21,892 nucleotides of DNA. Origin: Pseudomonadota bacterium (GTDB lineage Bacteria; Pseudomonadota; Alphaproteobacteria; Rhizobiales; Hyphomicrobiaceae). Both the position numbers and the translations under genes were made by a program. The DNA lies in the NCBI GenBank assembly GCA_023412745.1, contig JAEZBZ010000056.1, positions 1-21,892 of the forward strand, read 5' to 3'. A model generated the notes under the pieces. It saw nothing but the letters and a program-made list of their open reading frames with translations, did no database searches and was not told the DNA's origin. Shown in pieces: positions 7,463-15,915 of this stretch (the first letter of the stretch is position 1; every line of letters starts with the position of its first letter).

Positions 7463-7481
7463 CCTCTCCGCTGCGGGGAGG
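7463..7481. terminator. hairpin between convergent genes, possible bidirectional terminator
   Basis: CCTCTCC and GGGGAGG form a 7-bp stem (one G-U pair) with the loop GCTGC. It lies between the stops of the L,D-transpeptidase (7415) and the thioesterase (7502). No T-run is seen on either side. Confidence 0.35.
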
Positions 7482-7501
7482 GGCTCCCGGCCCGCTGAAT
7501 G

Positions 7502-7939
7502 TCAGCGCGAGGGTGCTTCTTTGGCTGGCTTCCAAGTTGCTGTTGCGAGAGCGCTCAGTTCGCCGGCATCATTCCACATCCGCGATTCCAGAAAGCTGAT
7601 CGACCGCCCCCGGCGCAGAAACTGCGCTTCGCATCGCGCCTGCGGTGGCGTGACGGGCGCGAGAAACTGGATCTTCATTTCCAGAGTGGCGCCGGCGACG
7701 TCCATCGTCCGCTTCAGCAAGTGGCCCATGCTGATGTCCATTACTGTCGCGATGACGCCGCCGTGCAGCGTGCCTCGCGGGTTGAACATGTAGTCGTGAA
7801 CCGGAAATCGGATGACGCAGCGGTCGTCTGGATATTCGAAGGTCAGCCCGAGGAACTTGGCGAGGAAGAAGTTTTCGAATTCGGGTTTTTGCTCCGAGAT
7901 CGCGGTCTCAAATCTTGCCCGCGCCGTCTGCTCATCCAT
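7502..7939 (-). CDS. PaaI-family hotdog-fold thioesterase
   Basis: A 145-residue, single-domain cytoplasmic protein predicted to hydrolyse acyl-CoA thioesters; the substrate cannot be told from sequence. The PaaI/4HBT signature NPRGTLHGGVIATVMDISMG (about 53-72) carries the residues used for catalysis in this family: N53, the HGG at 59-61 and D68. The following strand LEMKIQFLAPV and the QFLRRGRSISFLESRM segment complete the hotdog sheet. Length is typical for the family. The ATG at 7939 begins MDEQTARARF. It is monocistronic, convergent with the L,D-transpeptidase, and 145 bases from the acyltransferase gene upstream. Confidence 0.9.
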   Translation of the reverse strand: MDEQTARARFETAISEQKPEFENFFLAKFLGLTFEYPDDRCVIRFPVHDYMFNPRGTLHGGVIATVMDISMGHLLKRTMDVAGATLEMKIQFLAPVTPPQARCEAQFLRRGRSISFLESRMWNDAGELSALATATWKPAKEAPSR

Positions 7940-8084
7940 GAATACGGTTCCTGAACGCGCGAACCACGTTGCCCGCGCTCACTTGAAAGCACAAACTGGG
8001 TCATTGATGGGCGGTCAGCCGAACCCAGGTCAAGCCTGCGCTGACACGATGGCGCAGATCACCCTGCATAGGGGAGAGGAGTAC

Positions 8085-9221
8085 CTAGGTCAATTGCGGC
8101 TGACCTGATCGCCTGCCGGAGGTCAATCGGATGAGCGGACGCTCTATCACGTAGTAAATGGCTATGCCGATTACCCCGCTAGTGACCACTGCGAGAATGC
8201 CGAAAGTCCAATGTCCGATCGGCGATCCGGTGAGCGCGAGCTTTCGCCAGAGCTGTGCGAATGCCGACAAGAAAATCACATGACTAAGATAGAGAGAATA
8301 TGAAGAATCGCCGAGAATCTTGGCTAGGCGCCATTTGGGCAGCTGTACTGCATGTTCGATCATGAAAATGCCGAGTACGATAAGTGCCGCCGGCACGCCA
8401 AGCATGATGAAGCGCGGAACGTCGGGTGAGGCGAATGCCAACGCTAGCAATCCGACGGCGACGCATACCCAGCCGATAATCTGTTTTGCGGGCAGGATGG
8501 AAGCGCCCCAACCGATAAGTACGCCGAACAGGAACTCCAGAACGATCGCGTTGGTCCAGTAAAACAGCGGTGGGTTTTCTGTGGGAGATGGCCTGAATGC
8601 ATATCCAGCAAGGGTCATGACAATGAGCGTGATGGCAATTATGAGCAGCCGTGTTGATGTGGAGCGTATGAACAAGGCCAACCCAAAAATGACATAGAAC
8701 AGCATTTCGTAGTTCAGCGTCCACCCGGGCACCAGAACCGGCACCAGTTGCCCGTCGGCAGGACTGGGATAGGGAATGAAAAGGTACGAAGCTGCTGCGT
8801 GGAAAATGTCGAACTTGCCACTCTGCATCGCTGATGGAAGCATGATTGCGACAAGGACGACGATGGTCGTGAAAAACCAATAGAGCGGTACGATCCTGGC
8901 TAATCTCCGAGCATAGAATTGGCTGGGGGGCATATGGCGCGAGGCTGTCGTCACCCACATAATGAAACCGCTGATGACGAAGAAAATATCCACGCCCGAG
9001 CTCGTCAATAATGGAGACGGCCACCATCCTTCATAGCCGCCACGCCGCAACTGTAGATCGGTATGATGAATAACGACCATCAACGCGGCCACGCCGCGCA
9101 GGTACTGGATAGATAAAAGCTTGTCCGGCAAAGCAGATGACCCCCAAGAATATGGGATTACTGTGCCGGGAATTGTCGAGCAGAGCAAGGTGATGAAACA
9201 GGTAATCTTATTACCGCCCAT
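8085..9221 (-). CDS. acyltransferase-3 family membrane protein (OafA/ExoZ type)
   Basis: An inner-membrane enzyme predicted to move acetyl or other acyl groups onto an extracytoplasmic sugar or polysaccharide; the acceptor is unknown. The frame encodes up to 378 residues with about ten hydrophobic segments. Family marks are SIQYLRGVAALMVVIHH (about 37-53, with the essential histidine), GVDIFFVISGFIMW, FYARRLARIVPLYW, GWTLNYEMLFYVIFG, SYSLYLSHV and the terminal YVIERPL. The domain begins near residue 35, and the 30 residues before it are unusual. A start at a TTG near residue 31 (LPDKLL), preceded by a G-rich stretch, would give the usual N-terminus. I list the first ATG but the start is uncertain. 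AT content is higher than in its neighbours, which may mean transfer. Confidence 0.85.
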   Translation of the reverse strand: MGGNKITCFITLLCSTIPGTVIPYSWGSSALPDKLLSIQYLRGVAALMVVIHHTDLQLRRGGYEGWWPSPLLTSSGVDIFFVISGFIMWVTTASRHMPPSQFYARRLARIVPLYWFFTTIVVLVAIMLPSAMQSGKFDIFHAAASYLFIPYPSPADGQLVPVLVPGWTLNYEMLFYVIFGLALFIRSTSTRLLIIAITLIVMTLAGYAFRPSPTENPPLFYWTNAIVLEFLFGVLIGWGASILPAKQIIGWVCVAVGLLALAFASPDVPRFIMLGVPAALIVLGIFMIEHAVQLPKWRLAKILGDSSYSLYLSHVIFLSAFAQLWRKLALTGSPIGHWTFGILAVVTSGVIGIAIYYVIERPLIRLTSGRRSGQPQLT

Positions 9222-9352
9222 GACGCAATTTTCGGCTGACCACCGGCGGCGCCCAAATCATACATCCTGCGACTAGGCATATGCGTAGTTGTGGCGTGGT
9301 CAATGAATTGCCAAACGAACGTCGCGCGTTTCAGATATTTGGTGCTGTTCCC

Positions 9353-10531
9353 TCAACTACCAGGTTTCATGACGACCTTGATGCAGCCGTCCTTCTTGTC
9401 GCGGAACTTTGTATAGAGTTCCGGACCTTCATCCAGGGTCGCTCGGTGGGTGATGACGAATGACGGTTTGACTTCACCGTTTGCGATTTTGTTCAGCAGT
9501 GGCTGTAGATAGCGATGGGTATGGGTTTGTCCCATCCGGAAGGTGAGGCCTTTATTCATCGCCGCACCAAAAGGGATATGATCGACCGAGCCGACGTAAA
9601 CGCCGGGAATGGATATCGTTCCGCCCTTTCGGCAGCACATGATGGCTTCGCGCAGCACGTGCGGTCTATCGGTCCCAAGATAAAGCGCGGTCTTGAGCTT
9701 ATCGATCGCGGCGTCCAAGCTTGCCAGCGCATCGGACTCGGTGCCGACGCAATCGATGCACCTGTCCGGACCGCGCCCCTTGGTCATTTCCATAAGGACC
9801 TCGAAAACGTCGGCCTTGCTGTAGTCGATGGTTTCGGCCTGGCTTTCGTTGCGCGCCATTTCCAGCCGCTCAGGGATGCGATCGATGGCGATGACGCGCT
9901 TGGCGCCAAGCATCCAAGCGCACACAATGGCAAATTGTCCAACCGGCCCGCAGCCCCAAATGGCGACGGTATCGCCCTGAGTTATTTCGGCATTTTCAGC
10001 GGCCATGTAGCCGGTTGGAAAAATATCCGAAAGAAACAAAGCCTCTTCGTCGCTTAAATAATCCGGAACTTTAATCGGCCCGACATCGGCAAAAGGAACG
10101 CGCAGGAACTCTGCCTGGCCGCCGGCATATCCGCCAAGCATATGCGAATAACCGAACAGTCCAGACGGCGAATGGCCCATGGCCTGGATCGCCTGTGCTG
10201 CGTTTCGGTTGGAGCGGTCGCACAGTGAAAAAAGCTGCTTCCGGCAGAAAAAGCATTCGCCACACGCAAGATTGAACGGCACAACAACGCGATCGCCAAT
10301 CGCAAATTTTGTGTGGCTTTTGCTGATCTCAACGACTTCTCCCATCGCCTCATGGCCGAGAATGTCGCCACTTTCCATGGTCGGCATGAAACCATTCATC
10401 AGGTGGAGGTCTGACCCGCAGATCGCACAGGATGTGACTTTGATAATGATGTCGCGGTCATTCTCAATGCTCGGGTCATCGACCCGCTCACACCGGATGT
10501 CGCCAATGCCATGCCATGTCAGCGCTTTCAT
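9353..10531 (-). CDS. zinc-dependent alcohol dehydrogenase, formaldehyde-dehydrogenase-like
   Basis: A 392-residue medium-chain dehydrogenase/reductase, cytoplasmic, oxidising an alcohol or glutathione adduct with NAD; the substrate is uncertain. Catalytic zinc ligands are C38 and H60-E61 (GDILGHEAMG). The structural zinc site has four cysteines, C90, C93, C96 and C104. The Rossmann motif GCGPVG is at 193-198, with D217 (AIDR) at the end of the second strand, which favours NAD over NADP. The subgroup is the class often annotated as glutathione-dependent formaldehyde dehydrogenase-like. It is divergent from the KGG stress gene. A GGAAC-N17-TGTT sequence lies 36-61 bases upstream, so control by the general stress response is likely. 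The start is the first ATG, followed directly by the conserved KAL N-terminus. Confidence 0.9.
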   Translation of the reverse strand: MKALTWHGIGDIRCERVDDPSIENDRDIIIKVTSCAICGSDLHLMNGFMPTMESGDILGHEAMGEVVEISKSHTKFAIGDRVVVPFNLACGECFFCRKQLFSLCDRSNRNAAQAIQAMGHSPSGLFGYSHMLGGYAGGQAEFLRVPFADVGPIKVPDYLSDEEALFLSDIFPTGYMAAENAEITQGDTVAIWGCGPVGQFAIVCAWMLGAKRVIAIDRIPERLEMARNESQAETIDYSKADVFEVLMEMTKGRGPDRCIDCVGTESDALASLDAAIDKLKTALYLGTDRPHVLREAIMCCRKGGTISIPGVYVGSVDHIPFGAAMNKGLTFRMGQTHTHRYLQPLLNKIANGEVKPSFVITHRATLDEGPELYTKFRDKKDGCIKVVMKPGS

Positions 10532-10566
10532 CGCCGAACCTTCTTTGTTTGGCTGCGTCTCCAGGG

Positions 10567-10592
10567 AACAGAGAATGCCGGCCCGGAGTTCC
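10567..10592 (-). promoter_or_regulatory. EcfG-type (general stress sigma) promoter candidate for the dehydrogenase
   Basis: On the reverse strand GGAAC is followed by 17 bases and TGTT, close to the alphaproteobacterial EcfG pattern GGAAC-N16/17-(C)GTT. The -10 half ends 36 bases upstream of the dehydrogenase ATG. Because GGAAC and GTTCC are inverted here, a weaker forward match uses the same bases. Confidence 0.5.
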
Positions 10593-10667
10593 GCGGCTCG
10601 CTTGGTCGGCCGGCAGGGGGACGCCGGGGAGGAGACGAGGGGGACTCAACTGCCGCATGCCGGAGAT

Positions 10668-10693
10668 GGAACCAAGCGCCCCTCGAGCCTGTT
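10668..10693 (+). promoter_or_regulatory. EcfG-type (general stress sigma) promoter candidate for the KGG gene
   Basis: GGAAC at 10668-10672, then 17 bases, then TGTT at 10690-10693. It ends 48 bases before the ATG of the KGG-repeat stress gene. Spacing and -10 bases are the same as in the divergent dehydrogenase promoter. Confidence 0.5.
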
Positions 10694-10741
10694 GGTCAGC
10701 CACTCAACGTGAGGCTTGCTATAGCAACCAAGGAGGCGATC

Positions 10742-10894
10742 ATGCCTGATAAAGGCAAAAAATCCGGTATGGGCGGCATGGATAAAGACAAGCAACGCGA
10801 CATCAGCCACAAAGGTGGAAAGCAGGGCGGTGGAAGCTTTTCCGATGATCCGGAACGCGCGTCGGAGGCAGGGCGCAAGGGTGGGCAGAAGTAG
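10742..10894 (+). CDS. KGG-repeat stress-induced small protein
   Basis: A 50-residue, glycine- and lysine-rich hydrophilic protein, MPDKGKKSGMGG...GRKGGQK. It carries two KGG motifs (HKGGKQGG near 23-30, and GRKGGQK at the C-terminus) separated by FSDDPERASEAG, the arrangement of the KGG/Con-10/YciG stress-protein family. Its molecular role is unknown; such proteins accumulate in stationary phase or under desiccation and osmotic stress. The start is clear: AAGGAGG lies 6 bases before the ATG. It follows an EcfG-like promoter, which fits membership in the general stress regulon. Confidence 0.88.
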   Translation: MPDKGKKSGMGGMDKDKQRDISHKGGKQGGGSFSDDPERASEAGRKGGQK

Positions 10895-11397
10895 GGCTGT
10901 CAGCCTTTGTTCTCAGGCTAGGATCTCAAGCCCAGGGTCCTAGACATAGTGAGATTGGTATCGTTCCCCTCGGTAAGGCCAAACAAACGGCTCATCCGGG
11001 GGGAATTGCTGTATGGATGGTTTGTAAACCAGATTTGGCGCGCAAAAGCGCGTATTGGTTAACAAAATTCCAGGCTAGCATCCAGGAGCGACATACCCTC
11101 GGCTCAGTCTGTTGAACGGGGTCTCTCCGCGTGCGTGATACTGGCGCGACATTGATCTTTTCCCAACAAATTCCGATCGTTTCAGAATGAGCCCGTTCGC
11201 AGTGTTCTGGCACCATTCGCAGAGTGTCATCGTGATCGCTGCCGACTGATCCGTCATGAACCTGTCGTTGCGCCTGACCGCCGCAATAGTAAACGGGTGC
11301 GCGCGCTTGCCGCGTTAGCGTAGTTGACACAATTTCGCTGGTATAGACGGAACTTCTTCCAGCGCTTCGGTGGTGGGGACAATTCGTCAGGTTCAGC
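10895..11397. other. 503-base non-coding stretch before the glycan operon
   Basis: No convincing gene is seen. Reverse-strand open frames here have no recognisable motifs and odd composition. Visible features are a palindrome TGGTTT-GT-AAACCA at 11018-11031, a small CGCGC-AAAA-GCGCG hairpin at 11039-11052, and TTGACA at 11324-11329 with TATAGA at 11342-11347. That last pair is only 12 bases apart, too close for a normal sigma-70 promoter. It probably contains the promoter of the operon starting at 11398. Confidence 0.4.
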
Positions 11398-13515
11398 ATG
11401 CTGCCGGTCAAGGAAGAGAATCCGTCCCATATCCAGCCATCGCGAGTAGCGCCGCCATGTGCGCAGGGCGTGGGACCCTCAGGCGTTCCAGTCGCAGACT
11501 ACCGCCCGGAAATCGATGGACTGCGGGCCTTCGCCGTTTTGTCCGTCGTACTCTATCATTTTTCCGTGCCCGGAATGGGCGGCGGCTTCATCGGTGTTGA
11601 TGTCTTTTTTGTCATATCCGGTTTCCTGATCGGCGGCATTCTTTGGCGGGAGCTGGAGATCCGGGGAACGGTGTCCCTGATGAATTTCTATGCGCGCCGC
11701 ATCCGACGCTTGGGCGCTGCATATTTCGCGATGGCGATCGTGACGATGATCGCTGCCTATTTCATTCTATTGCCGTTTGAATTTCGCGAGTTTGGCAAGG
11801 AGCTGATATCCTCGACGCTGTACGCATCGAATATCTACTTTTTCCTCAAGGCTGGATATTTCGACACGGCATCCGAGAGCAAGGTGCTGTTGCACACCTG
11901 GTCTCTGTCGGTCGAAGAGCAGTTCTATATCCTGCTGCCGGCGCTGCTCTTGTTGCTGCGTTGGAACCGGAGAGTTCTGCTCGGCACGCTTATCGCTGCC
12001 TTTGTTTTATCACTTGCGCTTTGCGTTATCGTGACCCGAACCTCGCACACCGCATCGTTCTTTCTGATCCCGTTTCGCGCCTGGGAACTGTTGGCCGGCG
12101 TCCTTCTTGCCATCTACGTGTCGCGGTATGCAGAGCAGCGGCAATATCCGGCCGCGGTTTCCTGGATTGGTCTTGCGCTGTTGATCGCGGCCACGGTGTT
12201 CATTATTCCATCGCCGGCATTTCCGGGTGCATTGGCCGCCATTCCGACGGCCGGCGCGCTGCTCATTCTGCTCAATGGACGGCAGGATAATTGGGTCAAC
12301 AGGCTGCTTTCCCGGCCGTCAGTGGTTTTCGTCGGTCTCATCTCCTATTCGCTATACCTGTGGCATTGGCCGGTACTGACGCTTGCGCGTTATTATCTCA
12401 GCGGTGCGGGCGGTTGGATGCAAACAATCGTGCTGCTGGCGATGTGTTTCGGTCTCGCCTACCTGTCCTGGCGATATGTCGAGCAGCCGGTCCGTCATGC
12501 GCGCGTGCGTCCGTTGGCGATTCTGGGCATCGCGGCTGGTTTGTCCGCTTGCCTTTTGGCAGTAGGGGCGGTGCCGTACTTGCGCAACGGGATGCCGGAA
12601 CGCTTTGCTCCGGCTGTGCGCGCTCATATCGATGCTTCCGCCGATTTTCTGCAGGATTGGAGCCGCTGCCATGTGCCTGCGAGCGGCCCTCTTGCAGGTG
12701 TCGAGGTTTGCCCAATCGGTCCTGAGGGCCCGCCGACCTTCGTGGTTTGGGGTGATTCACACGTCCGCGCTTTCAAGGAAGGCCTCGCATTGCTTGCGCA
12801 GGAGCGCGGAAGGCCGGGGCTCTTGATCTGGCGGGCAGGATGTCCGCCGCTATTTGATATTCGCAAGACGGAAAGCGCTGCCACGCGTCAGCAGGATGAG
12901 GATTGTACCGTTGCAAATGATCGCATCCGGAAAGCCATCTCGCAGCTCGGCAAGATCGACGCCTTGCTCCTCATAGGTCGATGGGCTTATTACGCGGAGG
13001 GGCAGGGCACTGGCAACGACAGCTTCAATACGATCGAGATTTCTTCGGCTTCGGGTCCCTCTGCTCGCGAGACCGATCGCCGGGGGATTTTTGATGCCGC
13101 CGTGCAATCTACCGTCAAGGAACTCGCCCAGCACATTCCGCGCATTCTGGTGCTGCGTCAGGTGCCGGAAATCCCGACATATGATTCCCGAGATGCAGCT
13201 CGCCGGATTGCGCATGGGTGGCTGGATCCCGAAGACGCCATGCGTCTTTTCACGGTGTCATCGTCGACTGTCGCTCATCGCGTCGAGGCATCAGAACGGC
13301 CGTTTCGCAAGCTCGCGGCAGATGGGACAATCACCTGGATCGATTCCTGGGACGGATTCTGCCGCAACGGAGAGTGTTCGGCTTTGCGCGATGGTCGCGC
13401 GCTGTTTTTCGATAACAATCACGTCGTCAACAACACGGCGATAACCCTCCGTCGGCTGTTTGAACCGTTGATGCCGAATGACGGCGCGTCACGTCCGAAG
13501 GAAACCGCGCAGTGA
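11398..13515 (+). CDS. acyltransferase-3/SGNH fusion protein (OafA-like O-acetyltransferase)
   Basis: A 705-residue inner-membrane protein that probably O-acetylates a surface polysaccharide or lipid-linked sugar. The acyltransferase-3 domain (about 37-380) has EIDGLRAFAVLSVVLYHF (H54), FIGVDVFFVISGFLI, FYARRIRRL, LLHTWSLSVEEQFYILLP and SYSLYLWHWPV. A periplasmic SGNH domain (about 410-695) follows the last membrane helix (about 375-393), with the nucleophile block VWGDSH (S454) and the catalytic pair D672/H675 in FFDNNHV. This is the architecture of OafA and related two-domain acetyltransferases. It is the first gene of a forward operon; its stop overlaps the GTG start of the next gene by four bases. 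The 35 residues before the domain look non-conserved, so the true start could be slightly further in. The ribosome site is weak. Confidence 0.9.
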   Translation: MLPVKEENPSHIQPSRVAPPCAQGVGPSGVPVADYRPEIDGLRAFAVLSVVLYHFSVPGMGGGFIGVDVFFVISGFLIGGILWRELEIRGTVSLMNFYARRIRRLGAAYFAMAIVTMIAAYFILLPFEFREFGKELISSTLYASNIYFFLKAGYFDTASESKVLLHTWSLSVEEQFYILLPALLLLLRWNRRVLLGTLIAAFVLSLALCVIVTRTSHTASFFLIPFRAWELLAGVLLAIYVSRYAEQRQYPAAVSWIGLALLIAATVFIIPSPAFPGALAAIPTAGALLILLNGRQDNWVNRLLSRPSVVFVGLISYSLYLWHWPVLTLARYYLSGAGGWMQTIVLLAMCFGLAYLSWRYVEQPVRHARVRPLAILGIAAGLSACLLAVGAVPYLRNGMPERFAPAVRAHIDASADFLQDWSRCHVPASGPLAGVEVCPIGPEGPPTFVVWGDSHVRAFKEGLALLAQERGRPGLLIWRAGCPPLFDIRKTESAATRQQDEDCTVANDRIRKAISQLGKIDALLLIGRWAYYAEGQGTGNDSFNTIEISSASGPSARETDRRGIFDAAVQSTVKELAQHIPRILVLRQVPEIPTYDSRDAARRIAHGWLDPEDAMRLFTVSSSTVAHRVEASERPFRKLAADGTITWIDSWDGFCRNGECSALRDGRALFFDNNHVVNNTAITLRRLFEPLMPNDGASRPKETAQ

Positions 13516-15083
13516 TCGCCGATCTCTGTAACCGCGAGTGGGATGTCATCATCATCGGTGCCGGCCTCGGCGGCGGTACGATCGGCCGGCGCCTCGCCGA
13601 GAAAGGCATGTCTGTTCTTTTCATCGAAAGCGGCCCGAACGCGCCGCGCGCTGAGGAACAACATCTCCGCGATGATATCGTTGACCCAGTGGCGCGTCGC
13701 GTAAGGGGCTTCTGGCCCGGCTTTGTGGACGAGACGATCGACGGCCGCAGAGCGCAGTATCCGGCACCACTAGGAATGACTGTCGGAGGCTCCTCGGCAT
13801 TCTATGCGAGCACACTTGAGCGCCCGGAGCGTCACGACGTCGACCACAGCGAGGCGCGCCCGCATCCCACGGGTGGTTGGCCTGTCCGCTATGATGACCT
13901 GCTTCCCTATTACCGAGACGCGGAGCAGGTCTTCGAAGTTTGCGGCGACGATGATCCGCTGTCACCGGAAGTCCCATCGCAATTGCGTTCTCCACCGGAT
14001 CTGACGGCGTGCGACGGTTCGATGATGGAAAGCTTCCGGCGCAGCGGGCTTCATCCGTATCGGATACATCTCGGCGTCCGCTTCCTGCCCGGCTGCCGGA
14101 TGTGTTTTGGTTTCAAATGTCCGCGCGCCTGTAAAATGGATGGCCGTTCGGCCGGCGTCGATCCGGCCTTGAGCACCGGCCATGCTGCGCTCATCGACAT
14201 GTGTCATGTTCGAGCGCTGCGCGGAAGCCGCCACAGGATTACGCACGTCGAGGCGGAAAGGGGCGGTGAAATCCTGGAATTCCGCGCGCGCCATTTCATT
14301 CTCGCTGCTGGTGCCCTAGGCTCGCCGCGTGTCCTGCTGTCATCGCGATCTGAGGAATGGCCGAACGGATGCGCCAACAGCAGCGGGCTGGTGGGGCGCA
14401 ATCTGATGTTTCATATGACCGAGATGCTGGCGATCTGGCCGGAGCGCGGAGTTCACAGCAGCGGCCCGACGAAGGCGATTTCCCTGAGGGATTTTTACTA
14501 TGTGAACGGCCAGCGCTATGGGGCGCTTGCCGCCATGGGCATTGATGCCTCTTATGGACAGATCGTCCACTATCTCAACAATGTGTTCGATAGGTCGGTT
14601 CTGGGCGGCCTGCGGCCCTTGCGCGAGTTTACGCGGATACCTGCGGTTATGGCGGCAAAACTGTTTGGAAGTGCCAAGGTCTATAGCGCGCTCATTGAGG
14701 ATCTGCCGTATGAAAACAACCGGGTTATGCTGGATGAGGTCAATCCGTGGGCTGTGCGCTACGAGTACACGATGCATGCCGACCTGTTGCAGAGACGCAG
14801 AGAGTTCCGCATGCTGGTGAAGCAGCGTCTGCGCCATCAACGGAGCTTTTTCCTCACGTTCCAACCCTTGCTCAATCTGCCGCACGCCTGCGGTACGATC
14901 CGGTTCGGTAATGATGCCAAAACCAGTGTCCTGGATGCGGCATGCCGGGCGCACGACGTCGCGAACCTCTTCGTAGCCGATGCGTCCTTCATGCCGACGT
15001 CCTGTGGTGTCAATCCGGGCCTCACGATTGTCGCGAACGCTCTGCGTGTCGCTGATCATGTCGCGGACCAGATAACTCATTAG
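13512..15083 (+). CDS. GMC-family FAD oxidoreductase with a four-cysteine motif
   Basis: A 523-residue flavoenzyme predicted to oxidise an alcohol or sugar hydroxyl. The N-terminal FAD fold has DVIIIGAGLGGG (about 11-22) and an E39 at the end of the second strand (FIESGP). The GGSSAFYAST segment (about 93-102) fits the GMC flavin-contact region. The C-terminus has LPHACGTIRFG and LFVADASFMPTSCGVNPGLTI, giving the histidine and asparagine expected at the active site. C195, C198, C203 and C207 form C-x2-C-x4-C-x3-C, in the position where some GMC dehydrogenases carry cysteine clusters; metal or Fe-S binding is possible. No signal peptide is seen. The GTG start at 13512 overlaps the stop of the acyltransferase (GTGA), so translation is probably coupled. 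The natural electron acceptor is unknown. Confidence 0.87.
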   Translation: MIADLCNREWDVIIIGAGLGGGTIGRRLAEKGMSVLFIESGPNAPRAEEQHLRDDIVDPVARRVRGFWPGFVDETIDGRRAQYPAPLGMTVGGSSAFYASTLERPERHDVDHSEARPHPTGGWPVRYDDLLPYYRDAEQVFEVCGDDDPLSPEVPSQLRSPPDLTACDGSMMESFRRSGLHPYRIHLGVRFLPGCRMCFGFKCPRACKMDGRSAGVDPALSTGHAALIDMCHVRALRGSRHRITHVEAERGGEILEFRARHFILAAGALGSPRVLLSSRSEEWPNGCANSSGLVGRNLMFHMTEMLAIWPERGVHSSGPTKAISLRDFYYVNGQRYGALAAMGIDASYGQIVHYLNNVFDRSVLGGLRPLREFTRIPAVMAAKLFGSAKVYSALIEDLPYENNRVMLDEVNPWAVRYEYTMHADLLQRRREFRMLVKQRLRHQRSFFLTFQPLLNLPHACGTIRFGNDAKTSVLDAACRAHDVANLFVADASFMPTSCGVNPGLTIVANALRVADHVADQITH

Positions 15084-15096
15084 AAGGCGATAAAGC

Positions 15097-15894
15097 GTGC
15101 AGCAACCGCAAGACATTATTCGCCGGGGTGTCGCCGTTGTTACCGGCGCGAGCGACGGGCTCGGCCGTGCTTTGGCCGTGGAATTGAACCGGCGCGGCGT
15201 TCTGGTTGCAGGTCTTGCGCGTGGCGAAGCGGGTTTGGCCGAAACGGCGAGATTGTGCGGGAACGAACGTTTTGTCGCGAAGGTTGTGGACATCGGCGAA
15301 GATGCTGCGGTCCAGGCGGCGTTTTCGGATATCCGAAAAGAAATCGGTGACATTACCATTCTCGTGAATAACGCCGCTGTTTATCCAAGACGCGATATTC
15401 TGGAGGAGACGCCGGCGAGTTTCATGAAGACGGTGCAGATCAATCTCGGCGGCGTGGTTTCGTGCACCGCTGCAGCGCTCGAGACGATGGTCGACACCGG
15501 CGTCGGACGGATTGTCAATGTCAGCACCTTCGCCGATCGTGCTCCGGCGCCGTGCGCCAGCGCCTATAGCGTCTCAAAAGGCGCTGCGCGCATTTTCTCC
15601 GAGGCGGTTGTGAGCGATCTGTCGGATCGGTTTCCGGATATTGTCGTCTCGACATGGATGCCGGGCATTCTGGCGACGAGCATGGGGTTGCCGAGCGGAT
15701 TGGATCCGGCGCTCGTCGCCCGGTGGGGAGCCCATCTTGCGCTTTGGCATGACCGCTCACTGAACGGCGTCACATTCTCGGCGGACCAGGAGCTGGTTCC
15801 GATCCGTTCGTTTCGGCGCAAGATCAAAGATGCGATGCTCTTCCGGAAAGCACCGCCCCCGCGCCGGCTGTCGGGGGAAGCCAGCGCTGGGTGA
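15097..15894 (+). CDS. short-chain dehydrogenase/reductase
   Basis: A 265-residue NAD(P)-dependent oxidoreductase of the classical SDR type. It has the cofactor motif TGASDGLG (16-23), NNAA (91-94) and the catalytic S143, Y157 and K161 (AYSVSKGA). R42 after the second strand (LARGE) hints at NADP. The C-terminal tail (IRSFRRKIKDAMLF...) is longer and more basic than usual and may touch a membrane or partner protein. It starts with GTG at 15097, 13 bases after the GMC gene, with AGAAGG before it. As the third gene of the operon it probably acts with the GMC oxidoreductase on the same metabolite, for example oxidising and then reducing a sugar or lipid carbonyl; that pathway is inference. It converges on the SGNH-like gene 21 bases away. 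Confidence 0.9.
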   Translation: MQQPQDIIRRGVAVVTGASDGLGRALAVELNRRGVLVAGLARGEAGLAETARLCGNERFVAKVVDIGEDAAVQAAFSDIRKEIGDITILVNNAAVYPRRDILEETPASFMKTVQINLGGVVSCTAAALETMVDTGVGRIVNVSTFADRAPAPCASAYSVSKGAARIFSEAVVSDLSDRFPDIVVSTWMPGILATSMGLPSGLDPALVARWGAHLALWHDRSLNGVTFSADQELVPIRSFRRKIKDAMLFRKAPPPRRLSGEASAG

Positions 15895-15915
15895 GCGATA
15901 TCCGGGTTCGCTGCT

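Noticed and set aside
11324..11347. TTGACA and TATAGA as a sigma-70 promoter
   Set aside because: The spacer is only 12 bases, well short of the usual 16-18.
10992..11411. Reverse open frame of 139 codons in the gap before the glycan operon
   Set aside because: No motif, no ribosome site and no family resemblance; codon use is unlike the neighbouring genes.
14340..15359. Reverse open frame of 339 codons
   Set aside because: It is antisense to the GMC oxidoreductase and SDR genes, both clearly real.
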